Of a stretch of DNA of 64,000 bases, positions 37,265 through 48,118 are shown piece by piece. The notes beneath the pieces are model-generated. The model did no database searches. It was given only the letters and a program-made list of their open reading frames with translations, and was not told the origin of the DNA. The position numbers were made by a program, and so were the translations under genes. Position 1 is the stretch's first letter, and the number at the start of each line of letters is the position of its first letter. The stretch covers positions 11,664,587 through 11,728,586 of the forward strand of contig CM053326.1 in the NCBI GenBank assembly GCA_028583605.1, in the 5' to 3' direction. Source of the DNA: Dastarcus helophoroides (taxonomy: Eukaryota; Arthropoda; Insecta; Coleoptera; Bothrideridae).

Positions 37265-38385
37265 AAAGGACATGGGAAAGCGCGAATGGAAAGCGCGTCA
37301 ATTTGCAGTTAGTGGCGCCCTAGGAGAAGATTCCACAAGTCTTGCGGGACTGTTGGTAGACATTAAGGGATGAACAAGACCCTGGAGAAGATTCAGAAAC
37401 GGTTCTATTGGGTTAACTGCAGGGGGGGCGTCGAACGGTGGTGTCGGAAATGTGTCACCTTCGCTGCATCTAAGGGTCCCCGTACAAGAACCAAAGGGGC
37501 CCTGAAGCAGTATAATGTGAAAGCTTTATTTGAAAGAATTGCAATCGATGTGGCAGGGCCATTCCCAGCATCAGACGATGGAAACAAGTACATCCTGGTG
37601 GCCATGGATTATTTCAGTAAATGGCCTGAAGCCTATGCCATCCCGAACCAGGAAGTTACCACAGTCGAAAGGGTCCTTGTGGACAACTTTATCTGTCGAT
37701 TTGGTGTTCCCTCAGAACTACACTCGGACCAAGGAAGGAACTTCGAATCGGGGGTCTTTTAAGAGGGTGCCGTCTTCTTGGAGTAAAGAAAACTCGAACA
37801 ACACCTCTTCATCCACAGTCTGATGGAATGGTGGAGAGATTAACAGGACCTTAGAGGAACATCTTTCGAAGGTCGTTTCCAAGCATCCGACAGAGTGGGA
37901 CCGACATCTATCACTGTTTCTAATGGCCTATCGCGCGGCAACTCATGAAACTACGGGTCAGGCTCCAGCAAAAGTGATCTTCGGGGGGAAACTGCAGCTT
38001 TCGTGTGACTTGGTGTTTAAATCACAAAGGGAAATCCCCAGAGAAACAATCGGATTCGTAGACGGCTTGAGAGAAGCAATGTTGAAGACGCATGCCCTGG
38101 TGCGGATGAAGATCAACCTGGCGACGTACCTGATGAAGACAAGATATGGCGTGAATGCCAACCATGGTGGTTTTAGTGAGGGCGAATTGGTGTGGTTATA
38201 TAGCCCTCAGCGAAGGAAAGGAGTTTCGCGAAGTTTAAACCATCTTGGAAAGGGCCGTACAAAATACTTAAGAGAATCAACGACTTGGTTTACAGGATCC
38301 AGTGTAGCCCCAGGACTAAGATGAAAGTGGTACATCTCAACAGACTGTGCAAATATAGTGGCGAAGTGACTGATTGGAACTGATC
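37265..38385 (+). pseudogene. gypsy integrase, broken
   Basis: The frame 37370-37762 has the end of the HHCC finger (CRKCVTFAASKG) and the core: IAIDVAGPFPASDDG (first Asp), LHSDQGRNFES (second Asp). It then stops at 37760, with a frameshift before the catalytic Glu region. The frame 37923-38324 gives MAYRAATHETTGQAPAKVIF and the C-terminal DNA-binding part. Several stops make it inactive. Confidence 0.85.
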
Positions 38386-38413
38386 GGGACGATCAGTCTC
38401 AAGAAGGAGGCAG

Positions 38414-38742
38414 TGTAACGAAATGTAATTATGGAATTTAGAATCTAAGAAAATTTTCTAGAAAGATCTGATAAGGGAAAGCGGCCGCGATAATGAAGCA
38501 AACGGCAGATAAGCGTTCCAGAAATTTCGACGATAAGCCTTATTTGCTGAAAACTTCTATAACCTGAAACAGAGATCTATATAAAGGGGGTTCGGTTGGC
38601 TTTTCAGTCAGAAGTCAGTGTAGTTAGTTAGTGAGTTAGTGGTTAGAAGTAAATTATTCAGTTGTAGTGTTCCGAGTTTAGTTTGGAAATAAAGTGGTTA
38701 AAATTCACGCGTAATAATTATTCGAACCGATAGCCCGCAACA
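38414..38742 (+). repeat. 3' LTR of the gypsy element
   Basis: Same motifs as the 5' LTR, with short deletions in the CAGTCAGTCAG region and a handful of substitutions. It abuts the target duplication ATAT. Confidence 0.9.
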
Positions 38743-38907
38743 ATATTTAAAATTTGCCTAAAATCTAAAAGATGAGAATAAAAAAAATATTCAGGATTCA
38801 AGATTTTAACTAGGCAGTAAAAAAATTTAGTCTACAGTTTCGTATTTTTTTTCCTGTCCTGAGATAAAGTTGCACACAGCAATACAATTTTAAAATCATT
38901 TACTTAC

Positions 38908-39819
38908 TTTCCTGCCAAAGATATTCTTCCTTTCCTTGGTGAAGTACTGGATCTTCGACAGCAAAGTGGTTCTAAGCAATTTGCTACAGTGCCCTCCTCA
39001 TATTCGGGGTCAAAATGAATATCTGACAAATGTAGTACCTTAAATGTTGGAGCCAGTTTCTGAGTTCAAACAAATCTGTTAAATACTTGCGCAGCTGGTT
39101 AAATCATAGTTATACCTCTGGGAGAGGAGATTCTTTCAATTTTGGTTTATCTGATTCTGGAAATTGTATTGTCCATTCATGCTGAGGAACTGTAACTTCC
39201 TCACAAGCTTCTCCTACTAATAAACTGCATATTTGGGAACTGCCTGGAATATATTAATTTAAGTAGTATGAAGCTAACCCTAGCAGCATTACCTAGAGAC
39301 GGATCTGTGTAATTCATTGCTTGAAGGAGGTATGGTGCATAAAGATTCACCATTAAAGAGCATATTCTGTAGGTCGCAATGTTGTACGAAGTGCACATTG
39401 TAATAAATTTAGTTACCATTCTTGGATATGGTGTTTTATTATGAACTTGAAGAAGAAAAATATCAAGAACTGCAAAAAACTGCTTTATATTTGTTCGAAT
39501 TATTAAACATTTAAACGAATCTTACTAAAGTTGCACATCATGCAAGAGACGTCAACTCTGACAACATCAAGCTTCTCATCTGGGGTGTAGAGAAGAGTGT
39601 TATAGTTGTCAATATAATTATTATAGTCCTCAGCAACCTTAAACATCGATATTTATCTATTTTCTTTTACAAATATGAGGGTTACCTCAGCATCTGGAGG
39701 AAGCACATGCAAATTACGTGCGGGGTAAAGTAATAATTCTTCGTCTGACGAACTCGACGTTGGTACCCATGGATCATAGAATTTAAAATTTAATTTGGGT
39801 TGTGGAAGTGGTAAACAAT
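38908..39819 (-). pseudogene. SMPD1-like: SMPD1-like A: saposin B and first metal-binding exons
   Basis: Five exons, all open. The first (39686-39819) reads DCLPLPQPKLNFKFYDPWVP. The next three carry the saposin B cysteine pairs: VSCMMCNFS, CTSYNIATYRIC and ICSLLVGEACEE. Together these are the six conserved cysteines that activate lipid binding in acid sphingomyelinases. Exon 38908-39038 has VLHLSDIHFDPEY, the D-x-H zinc-binding motif that opens the metallophosphatase domain, followed by a CLEPLCC cysteine cluster. A truncated MITE (39856-40495) ends 36 bases upstream of the first exon's acceptor, which could affect splicing. Confidence 0.88.
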
Positions 39820-39855
39820 CTACAAAAAGTATTATTTTGAAAAATCATGGAAATA

Positions 39856-40495
39856 CAGGGTGGACCATAAATAATGGTACACAGAGCAATGGTATATTTT
39901 TCGAATAAAAATAATGTGATTTAGCTACATTTACCTTATACCAAAAGTTGATATTAATAGTGATACAGGCTGTCAAAGTTGAAAAAAAAATTTCGATTTT
40001 TTCGTATAATTATGGAATGAATTGTAATATAGACACGAAATTTGGCACAAGAGAGTTTCTTAAGTCGACAAACTCTAATTTGCTAACATATTACCAATAG
40101 CTGATAGGGGGCGCTACCTGCGCTATCCTGCATAATGCTAAATTATCATAACTTTTTTGTGCACCCATGTATATTAATTTTAAATGGGTTTTTTTATTTT
40201 CCCATTCTTTTACATAAAAAAGGTATACTTCCTGAAAGTTGATACGAGCAACCGTTTCCAAGATATTTGCCTTTAAATCTTGACGTGCCTTGCTTTTAAA
40301 TTACTAAGAAATTAAATTTTCGAAGTAGGCTTGAAAAAAAGTAATCATAAGACAGCTTTGAAACCAACTTATGTCAAATATTACTTTGCTGATAATATTA
40401 TTAGCTAAATTTTGAAAATCTCAATAAAGAAAATCCAAAAAATTAAGACGTAATTTATTTTCTAACATAGATATGTGAGATATGTTCTCTGAGTC
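39856..40495 (-). mobile_element. truncated half of the 11871-13254 MITE family
   Basis: Begins TA-CAGGGTGGACCATAAATAAT and matches the reverse complement of 12610-13254 throughout, including GGGGGCGCTACCTGCGCTATCCTGC. It breaks at about 40495 (TTCTCTGAGTC), where RNase H-coding gypsy sequence starts directly. The left half of the MITE is missing, so a deletion or a gypsy-associated rearrangement removed it. It lies upstream of the first visible SMPD1-like A exon. Confidence 0.8.
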
Positions 40496-40496
40496 G

Positions 40497-42066
40497 AATA
40501 ATCGAATATTACAGCAAGATCCTGATGAAGCCGGAGAGGAACTATTGCACCACCAGGAAGGAACTTCTTGCGATAGTAAGGGCCATGGAACACTTTCACA
40601 AGTATTTGTACAGGCAAGAATTCCTCATCAGAACAGACCATTCGGCACTTTCTTTTTTACTCCGAATGGAGAACGCAGAGGGACAGACGGCTAGATGGTT
40701 AGAAAGGCTTCAGCAGTATCACTTTAAGGTGCATCATCGACCGGGACGACAGCATATTAACGCTGACGCTTTGTCCAGAAGACCCTGTGGGGATTGCAAA
40801 CACTGCAGACGAGTTCAGGACCATGAGGACATGGTGGATATAAGGGCCACGTCTGTTCAGCCAGAAGACGGATGGACCGTTGAAGGTCTTCGGGAGCTAC
40901 AGAAGAGCGACGCTCATATCGGACCCATATTGAAATGGAAAACAGCTGGGGATAGACCTGAATGGCAAGGGGTTTCCGACAGAAGTCCAGCTCCTAAGAA
41001 TTTGTGGGCCCAATGGAAATCCCTCCAGGTCGAGGACGGGGTGCTGAAGAGAGCATGGGAAAGTGCCGATGGAAAGCGTGTCAACTTGCAGTTGGTGGTG
41101 CCTCGGGAAAATATTCCACAGGTCTTGTGGAAGGTGCACAATGGGACCTCTGGTGGACATTTGGGGATGAACAAGACCCTGGAGAAGGTTCGAAAACGAT
41201 TCTATTGGGTTAATTGTAGGGAGGACGTCGAGCGGTGGTGTCGGAAATGTGTCACCTGTGCTGCGTCCAAGGGCCTTCGTACAAGAACCGAGGACTATAA
41301 TGTGGGAGCTCCATTTGAAAGAATTGCAGTCGATGCGGCAGGACCATTCCCCGCTTCAGACGACAGCAACAAGTACATCCTGGTGGCCTTAGATTCTTTC
41401 AGTAAATGGTCTGAAGCTTATGCCATCCCGAACCAGGAAGCCACCACAGTCGCAAGGGTTCTTGTGGACAAATTCATCTGTCGATTTGGTGTTCCCTTGG
41501 AACTACACTCGGACCAAGGAAGGAACTTTGAATCGGGGGTTTTCCAAGAGGTGTGTCGTCTTCTTGGAATAAGGAAAACTCGAACAACACCTCTTCGTCC
41601 ACACTCTGACAGAATGGTGGAGAGATTTAACAGGACCTTAGAAGAACATCTTTCGAAGGTCGTTTCCATACATCAGACAGACTGGGACCGACATCTACCA
41701 CTGCTTCTGATGGCCTATCGCGCGGCAACTCACGAAACTACAAGTCAGATTACGGCAAAAGTGATCTTCGGGAGGAAACTGCGGCTTCCGTGTGACTTGG
41801 TGTTTGGATCACCAAGGGAGATCCCCAGGGAAACGATGGGTTTCGTAGACGAGTTGAGGGAAGCGATATTGGAGACGCATGCCCTGGTGCGGATGAAGAT
41901 TAACTTGGCGACGGACAGGATGAAGACAAGGTATTACGCTGAATACCAACCATGGTGGTGTCAGTGAGGGCGAATTGGTGTGGGTATACAACCCTCAGCG
42001 AAAGAAAGGATAAAGTAGTGTAATTCACACGTGGTAATCAATTCGAACCGATAAAGCCCGTAACGA
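40497..42066 (+). pseudogene. second Ty3/gypsy fragment: RNase H and integrase plus LTR tail
   Basis: A 480-codon frame (40525-41967) is nearly intact. It has the RNase H C-terminal part (TDHSALSFLLRMENAEGQTA; HHRPGRQHINADALSRRP) and integrase with the zinc finger (HNGTSGGHLGMN ... CRKCVTCAASKG). It also has IAVDAAGPFPASDDS and LHSDQGRNFESGVF, a full catalytic domain through the VERFNRTLEEHLSK Glu, and the C-terminal start. It stops at 41965. At 42011-42065 lies an LTR tail (ATAAAGTAG ... GAACCGATAAAGCCCGTAAC) closer to the solo LTR than to the 34.6-kb LTRs. Most of the element is deleted on both sides. Closely related to the 34559-38742 element. Confidence 0.88.
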
Positions 42067-43280
42067 TAACATCCCTACTGCAGAATTCATTTTTACAAAT
42101 ATTTGAGTTAATTTTATTTGTAACGGATTTCTTCGTTCTAGGTTCTTCTTTTGATTGTCAGTATATTTTATCTTTCATGCAATTTTGAAATTCTATTTAA
42201 TTTTGATAAAGTTATAGTAACGTAACGGTTTTGTTTCTAGTATTATTCTATTATAGTCATTTAACAATATACGAGTAATTCGTAGATATGGCTCGACCTG
42301 AAGACAATCAATTACAAATATTGGCAACGTATATATTAGTATTGTAACACTTTCTGCAGTAAAATGAATTAAAAATAATTGCGTATTACAGTTTATTGCA
42401 GTTTACTTACTTGTTTGAAACAAAAACCCAAAAAACCAGTATCTTACGTAAATATAAGCCAGGATCTGAAAATTTGGTTTTTGACTTTGATGAACTAAAT
42501 ATGTCGCCATTTTTTATTTAATTTTGACGAAACATAATAGATTTATTTATTTAACACGATACATGTTATTAAGTACTAGTTGAATCCGAAACTACTGATT
42601 TGTTACAACTGTAGGTGGATGTTTTTATTACGCATTAAATTCTAAATTCGTTCTGGCATAATAATGATATCCTTCATAAATATGGTGGCAAAATAAATTT
42701 TAACATTTATTTAACTTTAATAAGAGCCAATAATTTAAATCTTTTAGAAATATATCTTCAACAGATTGTGCAGAAATAAAATATGATACTACATCTGCAA
42801 ATATCGCACCTCAAAGCTTTTACGTTATTATAAATGAAATTATAATATAAATGTCCCCTACTTTCAGATGGAAAGGGAGTCATGTTATACTGACTGACAT
42901 TTTAGTTTCTTCTAAAGGTTACTGGGGACAAGAGGTGAAAGTGGGGACGAAGCCAGTAATGACGGTCACTTCCTAGGAAATAGGAACTTTAGGACCGGAC
43001 AACAAGGTTTCGCTGTCACAGCGTTTTATCTCAACATGTTGGAAAACATTTTCATTTCACGGTTTCGACGATTTTGAGCTAACGGTAGCATTTCTTTCAA
43101 CAAGATGGGGCAGAAAAACTAGCTAGACGGCAAAAATATCAATGAATTTTTTAAAAATCCGAATTGAAGAAGTTCTGGCCATCTCTGCAACAAGTTTGTG
43201 AAAATTTCCGTAATACATATACTCGAAACTTGTTCGAAAAAAACGGTCGTCATTTACCAGAAATGATTTCAACAATTGAA
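42067..43280. other. unique AT-rich sequence
   Basis: No gene or repeat supported. It would be a reasonable place for the missing 5' exon of SMPD1-like A, but no signal-peptide frame with a donor could be recognised. Confidence 0.35.
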
Positions 43281-43294
43281 CTTTTAATCAGGGC

Positions 43295-43430
43295 TTCGAA
43301 CCTCATTTTTTCGTTTCGGTTTTCGGTGTTCGTTCCGGCAAAAAAATTATATCGGTTCAGTTCCGGTTTCCGTTCCGACAAAAATAACGGTTTTTTTTCC
43401 GGTTTTCGGTTTTGTTCCGGGTGACTCATT
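43295..43430 (+). repeat. GTTTTCGGTTCCG low-complexity tract
   Basis: Imperfect repeats of TTCGGTTTTCGGT/TTCCGGTTTTCG. The open frame at 43164-43424 runs into it and is not a gene. Confidence 0.5.
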
Positions 43431-43439
43431 TTTTGATTT

Positions 43440-45070
43440 TTAAAAGTTTTCGAATTAAAAATTGATTTTTGAACATAATAAATGTGATGTATTTTTTTCT
43501 TTAATATTACAACACGTAAATACTCTGACCTTGCCTAAATTTGAAGGAAGATATTTTCTATTTTTCAAGTTTAAAAATTTCATGCCGAAACTCTGCATTT
43601 TAAGTTCAATTTGAGTTTAAATTTCAAGAAAAACCTAAACTTTATAAAAAACTAAATCGGAATTTGGGGTTTAGATATTTCAAATTTAAACTGGGCATTT
43701 TCATAACAATCTTAAATTATATACCCTAAAGTTGAAAACTTCTAAAATATTCGAACTTTGGCGATTAAAATCAAAAATTTGAGACTTTTCCCTCTTCTTT
43801 CATAATTTTGGTTCTCTATCGAAGTTTTGACTTTGACCGGCTTTTTCTAATAAAATTGATTTTTACTACTTCGATTTCGACTTTGTTTTTTAGAACTTTC
43901 GATTAAAAAGATCAAATTAAAAAAATAAATGAAAATAAAAAAGACCAAAAATTATAACATAAAAAGTTTTGAATTAAGATTTTGCGGAATAGTCACAATT
44001 TTAAAAAAAGAACTTAAAATTTATTAAAAAAAAGTTTCCAAAATTTCTACCTTAATTTAGAAGTCTTGACTTTAAACCCAAATATTCGATTTTTTTCTGG
44101 AAATGTTGCTGAAAACTTCAAAATTTCTAAAAAAAGTAAAGTTGTTCAGAAAGTTTTGTTTAATGTATTTACCTTTTTTTTTCGATATTTTAACTTTTTT
44201 CTTTTTGAAGTTTTAAATTTAAAATTGTATGTACTTTTAATTATTATTTCTTTATAAAATTTCGACTTTAAACAAATTTTAGTCTTTTTCTGCCAACCTC
44301 CTACCTCTTTTTATCGACATGTTGACTTTTATTTTTTAATTATAGACATTTTTCTCGAAATTATGAGTTGAGACCATAAGAAATTGACAAATATAAATTT
44401 AAATTTGGAACTTTCGAATATTCGACTCGAAAGCTCAAAACTTTCAGATTAATTTTGAGATTAATTTTGAAAAATTGTTTGTCATAAATTTAGTTTGCTT
44501 TTTCTCAAAACTTGGACTTTTTCAAAAATATTGTATTTTTTCTTGAAAATTGAATATTCTTTCTAGATTTTAAATTAATATTCAAAATAAAAAATAACAT
44601 AAAAATTTTTAAATTCAAATTAGCACTTTTGCGTTTGAAATCTAACTTTTGCTAACATTTTAAGCATAAATTTGAAATTTTCAATTATAAATTATTAACC
44701 AATTATTTAAATTGTCTACGAAAAAATTGAAATTTTTAGATCAACTACAAATTTTCTGAAAAAAATAAAGGCGAATTTCAATGTTAAAGACAAAATTCTA
44801 GAAATAATTTCAGCTAAAACTAAAAAGTTTATGAATAAATTTAACATTTCTACAAGGGATTTTTGACACAAAAGTTCAAAGAGCAAAATGCCGAACTTGC
44901 AAAGGTCGAACGTTAGAGTTTATGCCAAAAGTTTAACAAAGACAATTACCTAATTTTTAAGAGAACACACAATTTTGACTTCTAAGTTCTGAACAAATCG
45001 CAGTTTTGAGGCTTAAGTTGAAATCTTGAGAAAAAAATTCAAAGTTTTCAGAATAGAAATTACTATTTTA
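43440..45070 (+). repeat. degenerate AT-rich repeat array (block 8)
   Basis: Mixed-orientation phrases (AAATTTCGACTTTAAAC, AAAAATTTTGAG), less strongly strand-biased than the other blocks and probably older. The open frame 44066-44257 is compositional. Confidence 0.55.
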
Positions 45071-45102
45071 ACATAAACAAAACAAACAAATTCATTGGGT
45101 AT

Positions 45103-46745
45103 AGGGTAAAGTACCTAAAATTGAACCGCCTCCTAAATTGAACCCCCTAAATTTTCCTACCTTATTAAACTCTTAGCGCCACCTGCGTTAAACAGCTGAA
45201 TCTATGTGTATAGATGAGGTAAGCTCAGCAATTTTATAATAATTTTCGTCAGAATTCAGCAATTTCCCGCCTGTGTGTATTGTGGATCTAGATTTAAATA
45301 TCTAAGAGAATGTTCATTTTCTGTTAAAGGAAGGAACATTTTTGTAATTGTCACTAAAATTGCCATAGTTTTTGACGTATGTAACGCTACTTACGAGTAT
45401 TTAAAATTTAAGTATTTAGAAACGTAAGGTTGCAACAATATGTATTTTATTGATAGTTTCCCAATCTGAACCAAAAACGGTTGCCTAAATTGAACCTTAA
45501 ATTAGGAAACTTTTGTTGCTTTACGAGTTTCCAAGTGGTCTGGTCGTTTTTGCAAATGTCAAAAGAGGGAAATTAGGGAGAATGTTCGGCGTCAGATTTG
45601 GAACTAGCGCTATTAGCGTACAATGAGGGGAAAAAGGTCTAAATAAATGCAGTAACGATTATGGAATACCTAAATCGACATTACTTCGGCATATTCGAGA
45701 GTCAAACAAGGTGGCCAAAGGTTCTATTAAATTATTAGGCAGAAAACCTATTTTTAATATTACTTTAGAAGAATTGGTGTCGAACCATATTATTAAACTC
45801 TCAGAATCTCTTTTCCGACTCACTGTAAAAGATGTTCGAAGTCTTACTTAGATGCTCTGTTACTGGCACGAGAAAACGAAATTGTTATGGTGCGGTTGCC
45901 AGGTCATACGACACATCGTCTTCAACCAATTGACGGTTTTTTATTTTTCAAACCAATAAGGATGTATTACACCCAAACCTTGGAAGAATGGTTAGGTACT
46001 AATCTTGGACAGAGAGTGTAAGAGTAGCAAGTGGCTTCATTATTAAGTGAAGCTTATGAAAAGACGACAACAATAGAAAATGCCATTAATGGATTTACGG
46101 CATCTGGAGTATTGCCAGTAGATAGATAGGTTTTTCAAGATTCGGATTTTCGGTAGTTCTTAAGTTCTTAGCCTCTATGGATGTTGTCAAGGAACCTGAG
46201 CATCAATATTCTCCGCCAGTTTACTGGAAATTGCCCCATTATCTAAATTTGTCGAGGCTGCATCTTTAAAGAAAAGCAGCAAAGCCTTCGGAATTCAAAA
46301 AGCAGCAGAACTTACTAGTAGTTCCTACAAAAGTTTGAGAAAAAAATGGGACTAAAGTAGCAAAGACAGGTGACGAGCAACGTTGATATTTTAAGGAATG
46401 TGAAAAGAAAGAAGTTCAAAATACTATTCGATGTGTAAAGTGCAAATCGTGGTTTCATTGCAAATGCCTAAAAGTGAGTTTGTTCAAGAAGTTTATTTGT
46501 TAGACATGTGTGTAAAACCCCTTGAGTTTTTAGTTTATTTTTGTTTTTCAGTGCTTGTTTTTTTTAAATTTATTCTTAGCATGTATGTATATTGTTTGTA
46601 GATTAGTACCCTTTCCTGGTATTTCTATTTTTAAATAAACATTTAGCTGTCTTTCGAAAGTACCTACTTATAATTTTTATAGGTAGTTTAAATTTGAGGA
46701 ACTAGTGGTTCAAATTTGGCAACCAGTTGCACCCTTCAACAAAAA
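45103..46745 (+). pseudogene. pogo-like (DDE superfamily) transposon remnant with PHD-like finger
   Basis: Left edge GGGTAAAGTACCTAAAATTG (GAACC-rich). At 45655-45850 a frame encodes a helix-turn-helix (NDYGIPKSTLLRHIRESNKV, then LLGRKPIFNITLEELVSNHI). The catalytic core is deleted. At 45848-46160 the end of the DDE domain follows (LLLARENEIVMVRLPGHTTH, RLQPIDGFLFFKPIRMYYTQ), then AINGFTASGVLPVD. At 46400-46470 a C-terminal finger shows CEKKEVQNTIRCVKCKSWFH followed by CKC, a PHD-like pattern seen in some insect pogo-like transposases. Stops at 45850, 46020 and 46127 show it is dead. A candidate right end (TTGGCAACCAGTTGCACCC) lies near 46715-46737. Confidence 0.75.
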
Positions 46746-47036
46746 AAATTTGACTTCGGAAGTATTACATTCCGAGGGTTCATAAGGCTGCAGTAGATTT
46801 CCAAAGTGCAATTCAAATGTTAACGGCATATAAAATATTACAATCATACATTTACAAACCTACAGCCATTTTTATAAAAAATGGTATTAAATCAATCAAA
46901 ATCTGAGACATCTTTTCCAACATTTAACTAGATATGATATTTAGTTATTTTAAAACCTGTGGATGGAAGAGGATACGAATATTCTTGACTGCTGATGTAA
47001 ACTCGAAAATTCCTATTCAGTATTATCAAAAACGGT
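46746..47036. other. unannotated spacer
   Basis: AT-rich DNA between the pogo remnant and the Penelope-like element. Nothing recognised. Confidence 0.3.
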
Positions 47037-47425
47037 TAATAATATTATAAGGAAGGCTTCCACGGCCAGAGTCGGTACTTCTTCCGGGATTGGGCCCTGT
47101 CAAGCAACTACTAAAAGTGTTCGACGTTTCGCCCACCATCGTAGGTGGCTTCTTTAGGAACAAAGAAAAGAAAAAATAAATGAAAAGAGGAATATGAGGA
47201 AATATGCAAAAATGAAAAGGCCAATTTCAAAACATCAGAGAGCACGGTAACTCAGTATGTCCACCATACCAAAGGCGAAACTCTTCTTAATTGAAAATTG
47301 GTACAAAGAATAAGAAAGTTTAGACAAAAAAGCACGGTAACTCAGTAGGTCCACCATACCAGAGGCGATACTCTTCTGACAGGAAAGAGGGAAAGGGAAA
47401 CTTTATATACCATTCACCTGCGCGA

Positions 47426-48117
47426 TCACTTCCGAAGATTTCCGATGGTTGGTTTCCAGATGGAGGAAAGCATGAAACCGTTGTCTTTGTTGATGTTTTT
47501 GGGAAATGTTTGGATTTCAATGGCCTCGCACATCTTCCTATTATAGTAATTGGGAATGTTGGATATAATTGAAATATTATTAAAGAGAATTTTATGTCCG
47601 GTCCCATATTGATGTTCGGCAATGGCTGACTGCAAAAATAAACCAGACCTAAGACATCTTTGGTGCTCGGATATTCGCGTCTTAAATGATCGCCTCGTTT
47701 CTCCGATGTACACTGAACCACAAGAAAAATAAACCCTGTACACACCATTAGAACAAAAGGATGAAATTTTATCTTTGGGAGATGGAAGGAGCTGTTGGAT
47801 CTTTAAAGATGATGAAAAAATGGGTTTAATGTTGTGTTTCCTCAATAATTTTCCGATTTAATCTGTTACTCCGTGAACATAAGGAAGAAAGTCTTTAAAA
47901 GCAATTATTGAATTTTGTAAAGGACGAGGGGTAGGGTGAAGATGTCGTTTAATGACAGTTTCAATGTCGTGCGATTTGTAACAATTGTAGCGGAGGTTGA
48001 AACGAATTTTGTTCAACTTGTCTGAAAGATTTATCGGTTGTGAAATTGCTACCACTCGTGAAACCAGTGAATTTATGACAGAACGTTTTTGGGAAGGGTG
48101 ATTATGAGACTCCGCAT
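47426..48117 (-). pseudogene. Penelope-like linker and GIY-YIG endonuclease
   Basis: In frame with the RT after the stop: HNHPSQKRSVINSLVSRVVA, then the HDIETVIKRHLHP linker, a second stop (TAA, about 47861), and the nuclease: GVYRVYFSCGSVYIGETRRS, FKTRISEHQR, then AIAEHQYGTGHKILF and a C-terminal EIQTFPKN Glu region. The GIY-YIG core is present as GVY-YIG. It would nick target DNA to start integration. Confidence 0.9.
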
Positions 48118-48118
48118 G

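Larger units (their letters stand above)
34559..38742 (+). mobile_element. Ty3/gypsy LTR retrotransposon, internally deleted, inside the SMPD1-like A intron
   Basis: Two LTRs (34559-34901 and 38414-38742) start TGTAACGAAAT and end CCCGCAACA. The target duplication ATAT is at 34555-34558 and 38743-38746. After the 5' LTR, TCTGGTGTCAGAAGTAGGA is a primer-binding site (possibly tRNA-Leu type). A purine tract AAGAAGGAGGCAG precedes the 3' LTR. Order: gag-like region, CCHC knuckle, RT thumb, RNase H, integrase. The protease and most of RT are deleted, and frames are broken in several places, so it cannot act on its own. It is inserted antisense to the host gene. The 5' LTR is 14 bases longer than the 3' LTR, and the two share scattered differences, so it is not brand-new. 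Confidence 0.93.
30012..39819 (-). pseudogene. SMPD1-like: acid sphingomyelinase-like gene A (frameshifted, 5' end missing)
   Basis: Minus-strand gene in at least 12 exons: 39686-39819, 39526-39637, 39293-39469, 39116-39243, 38908-39038, 31400-31478, 31175-31347, 30928-31119, 30621-30876, 30452-30562, 30214-30398, 30012-30165. All junctions are GT-AG with consistent phases. The product would be a secreted or lysosomal metallophosphodiesterase that splits sphingomyelin into ceramide and phosphocholine. A saposin B domain is followed by the catalytic domain and the C-terminal CDLRSGRS segment. Three single-base insertions relative to copy B disrupt it: at 30736-30737, at 30661, and in the T5 run 30510-30514. 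The affected exons are 256 and 111 bases against 254 and 110 in B, while the unaffected 185-, 192- and 173-base exons match B exactly. A start and signal-peptide exon were not found; they should lie between 39820 and 49971. The call is a recent pseudogene, or a gene with base-call errors. Confidence 0.85.
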
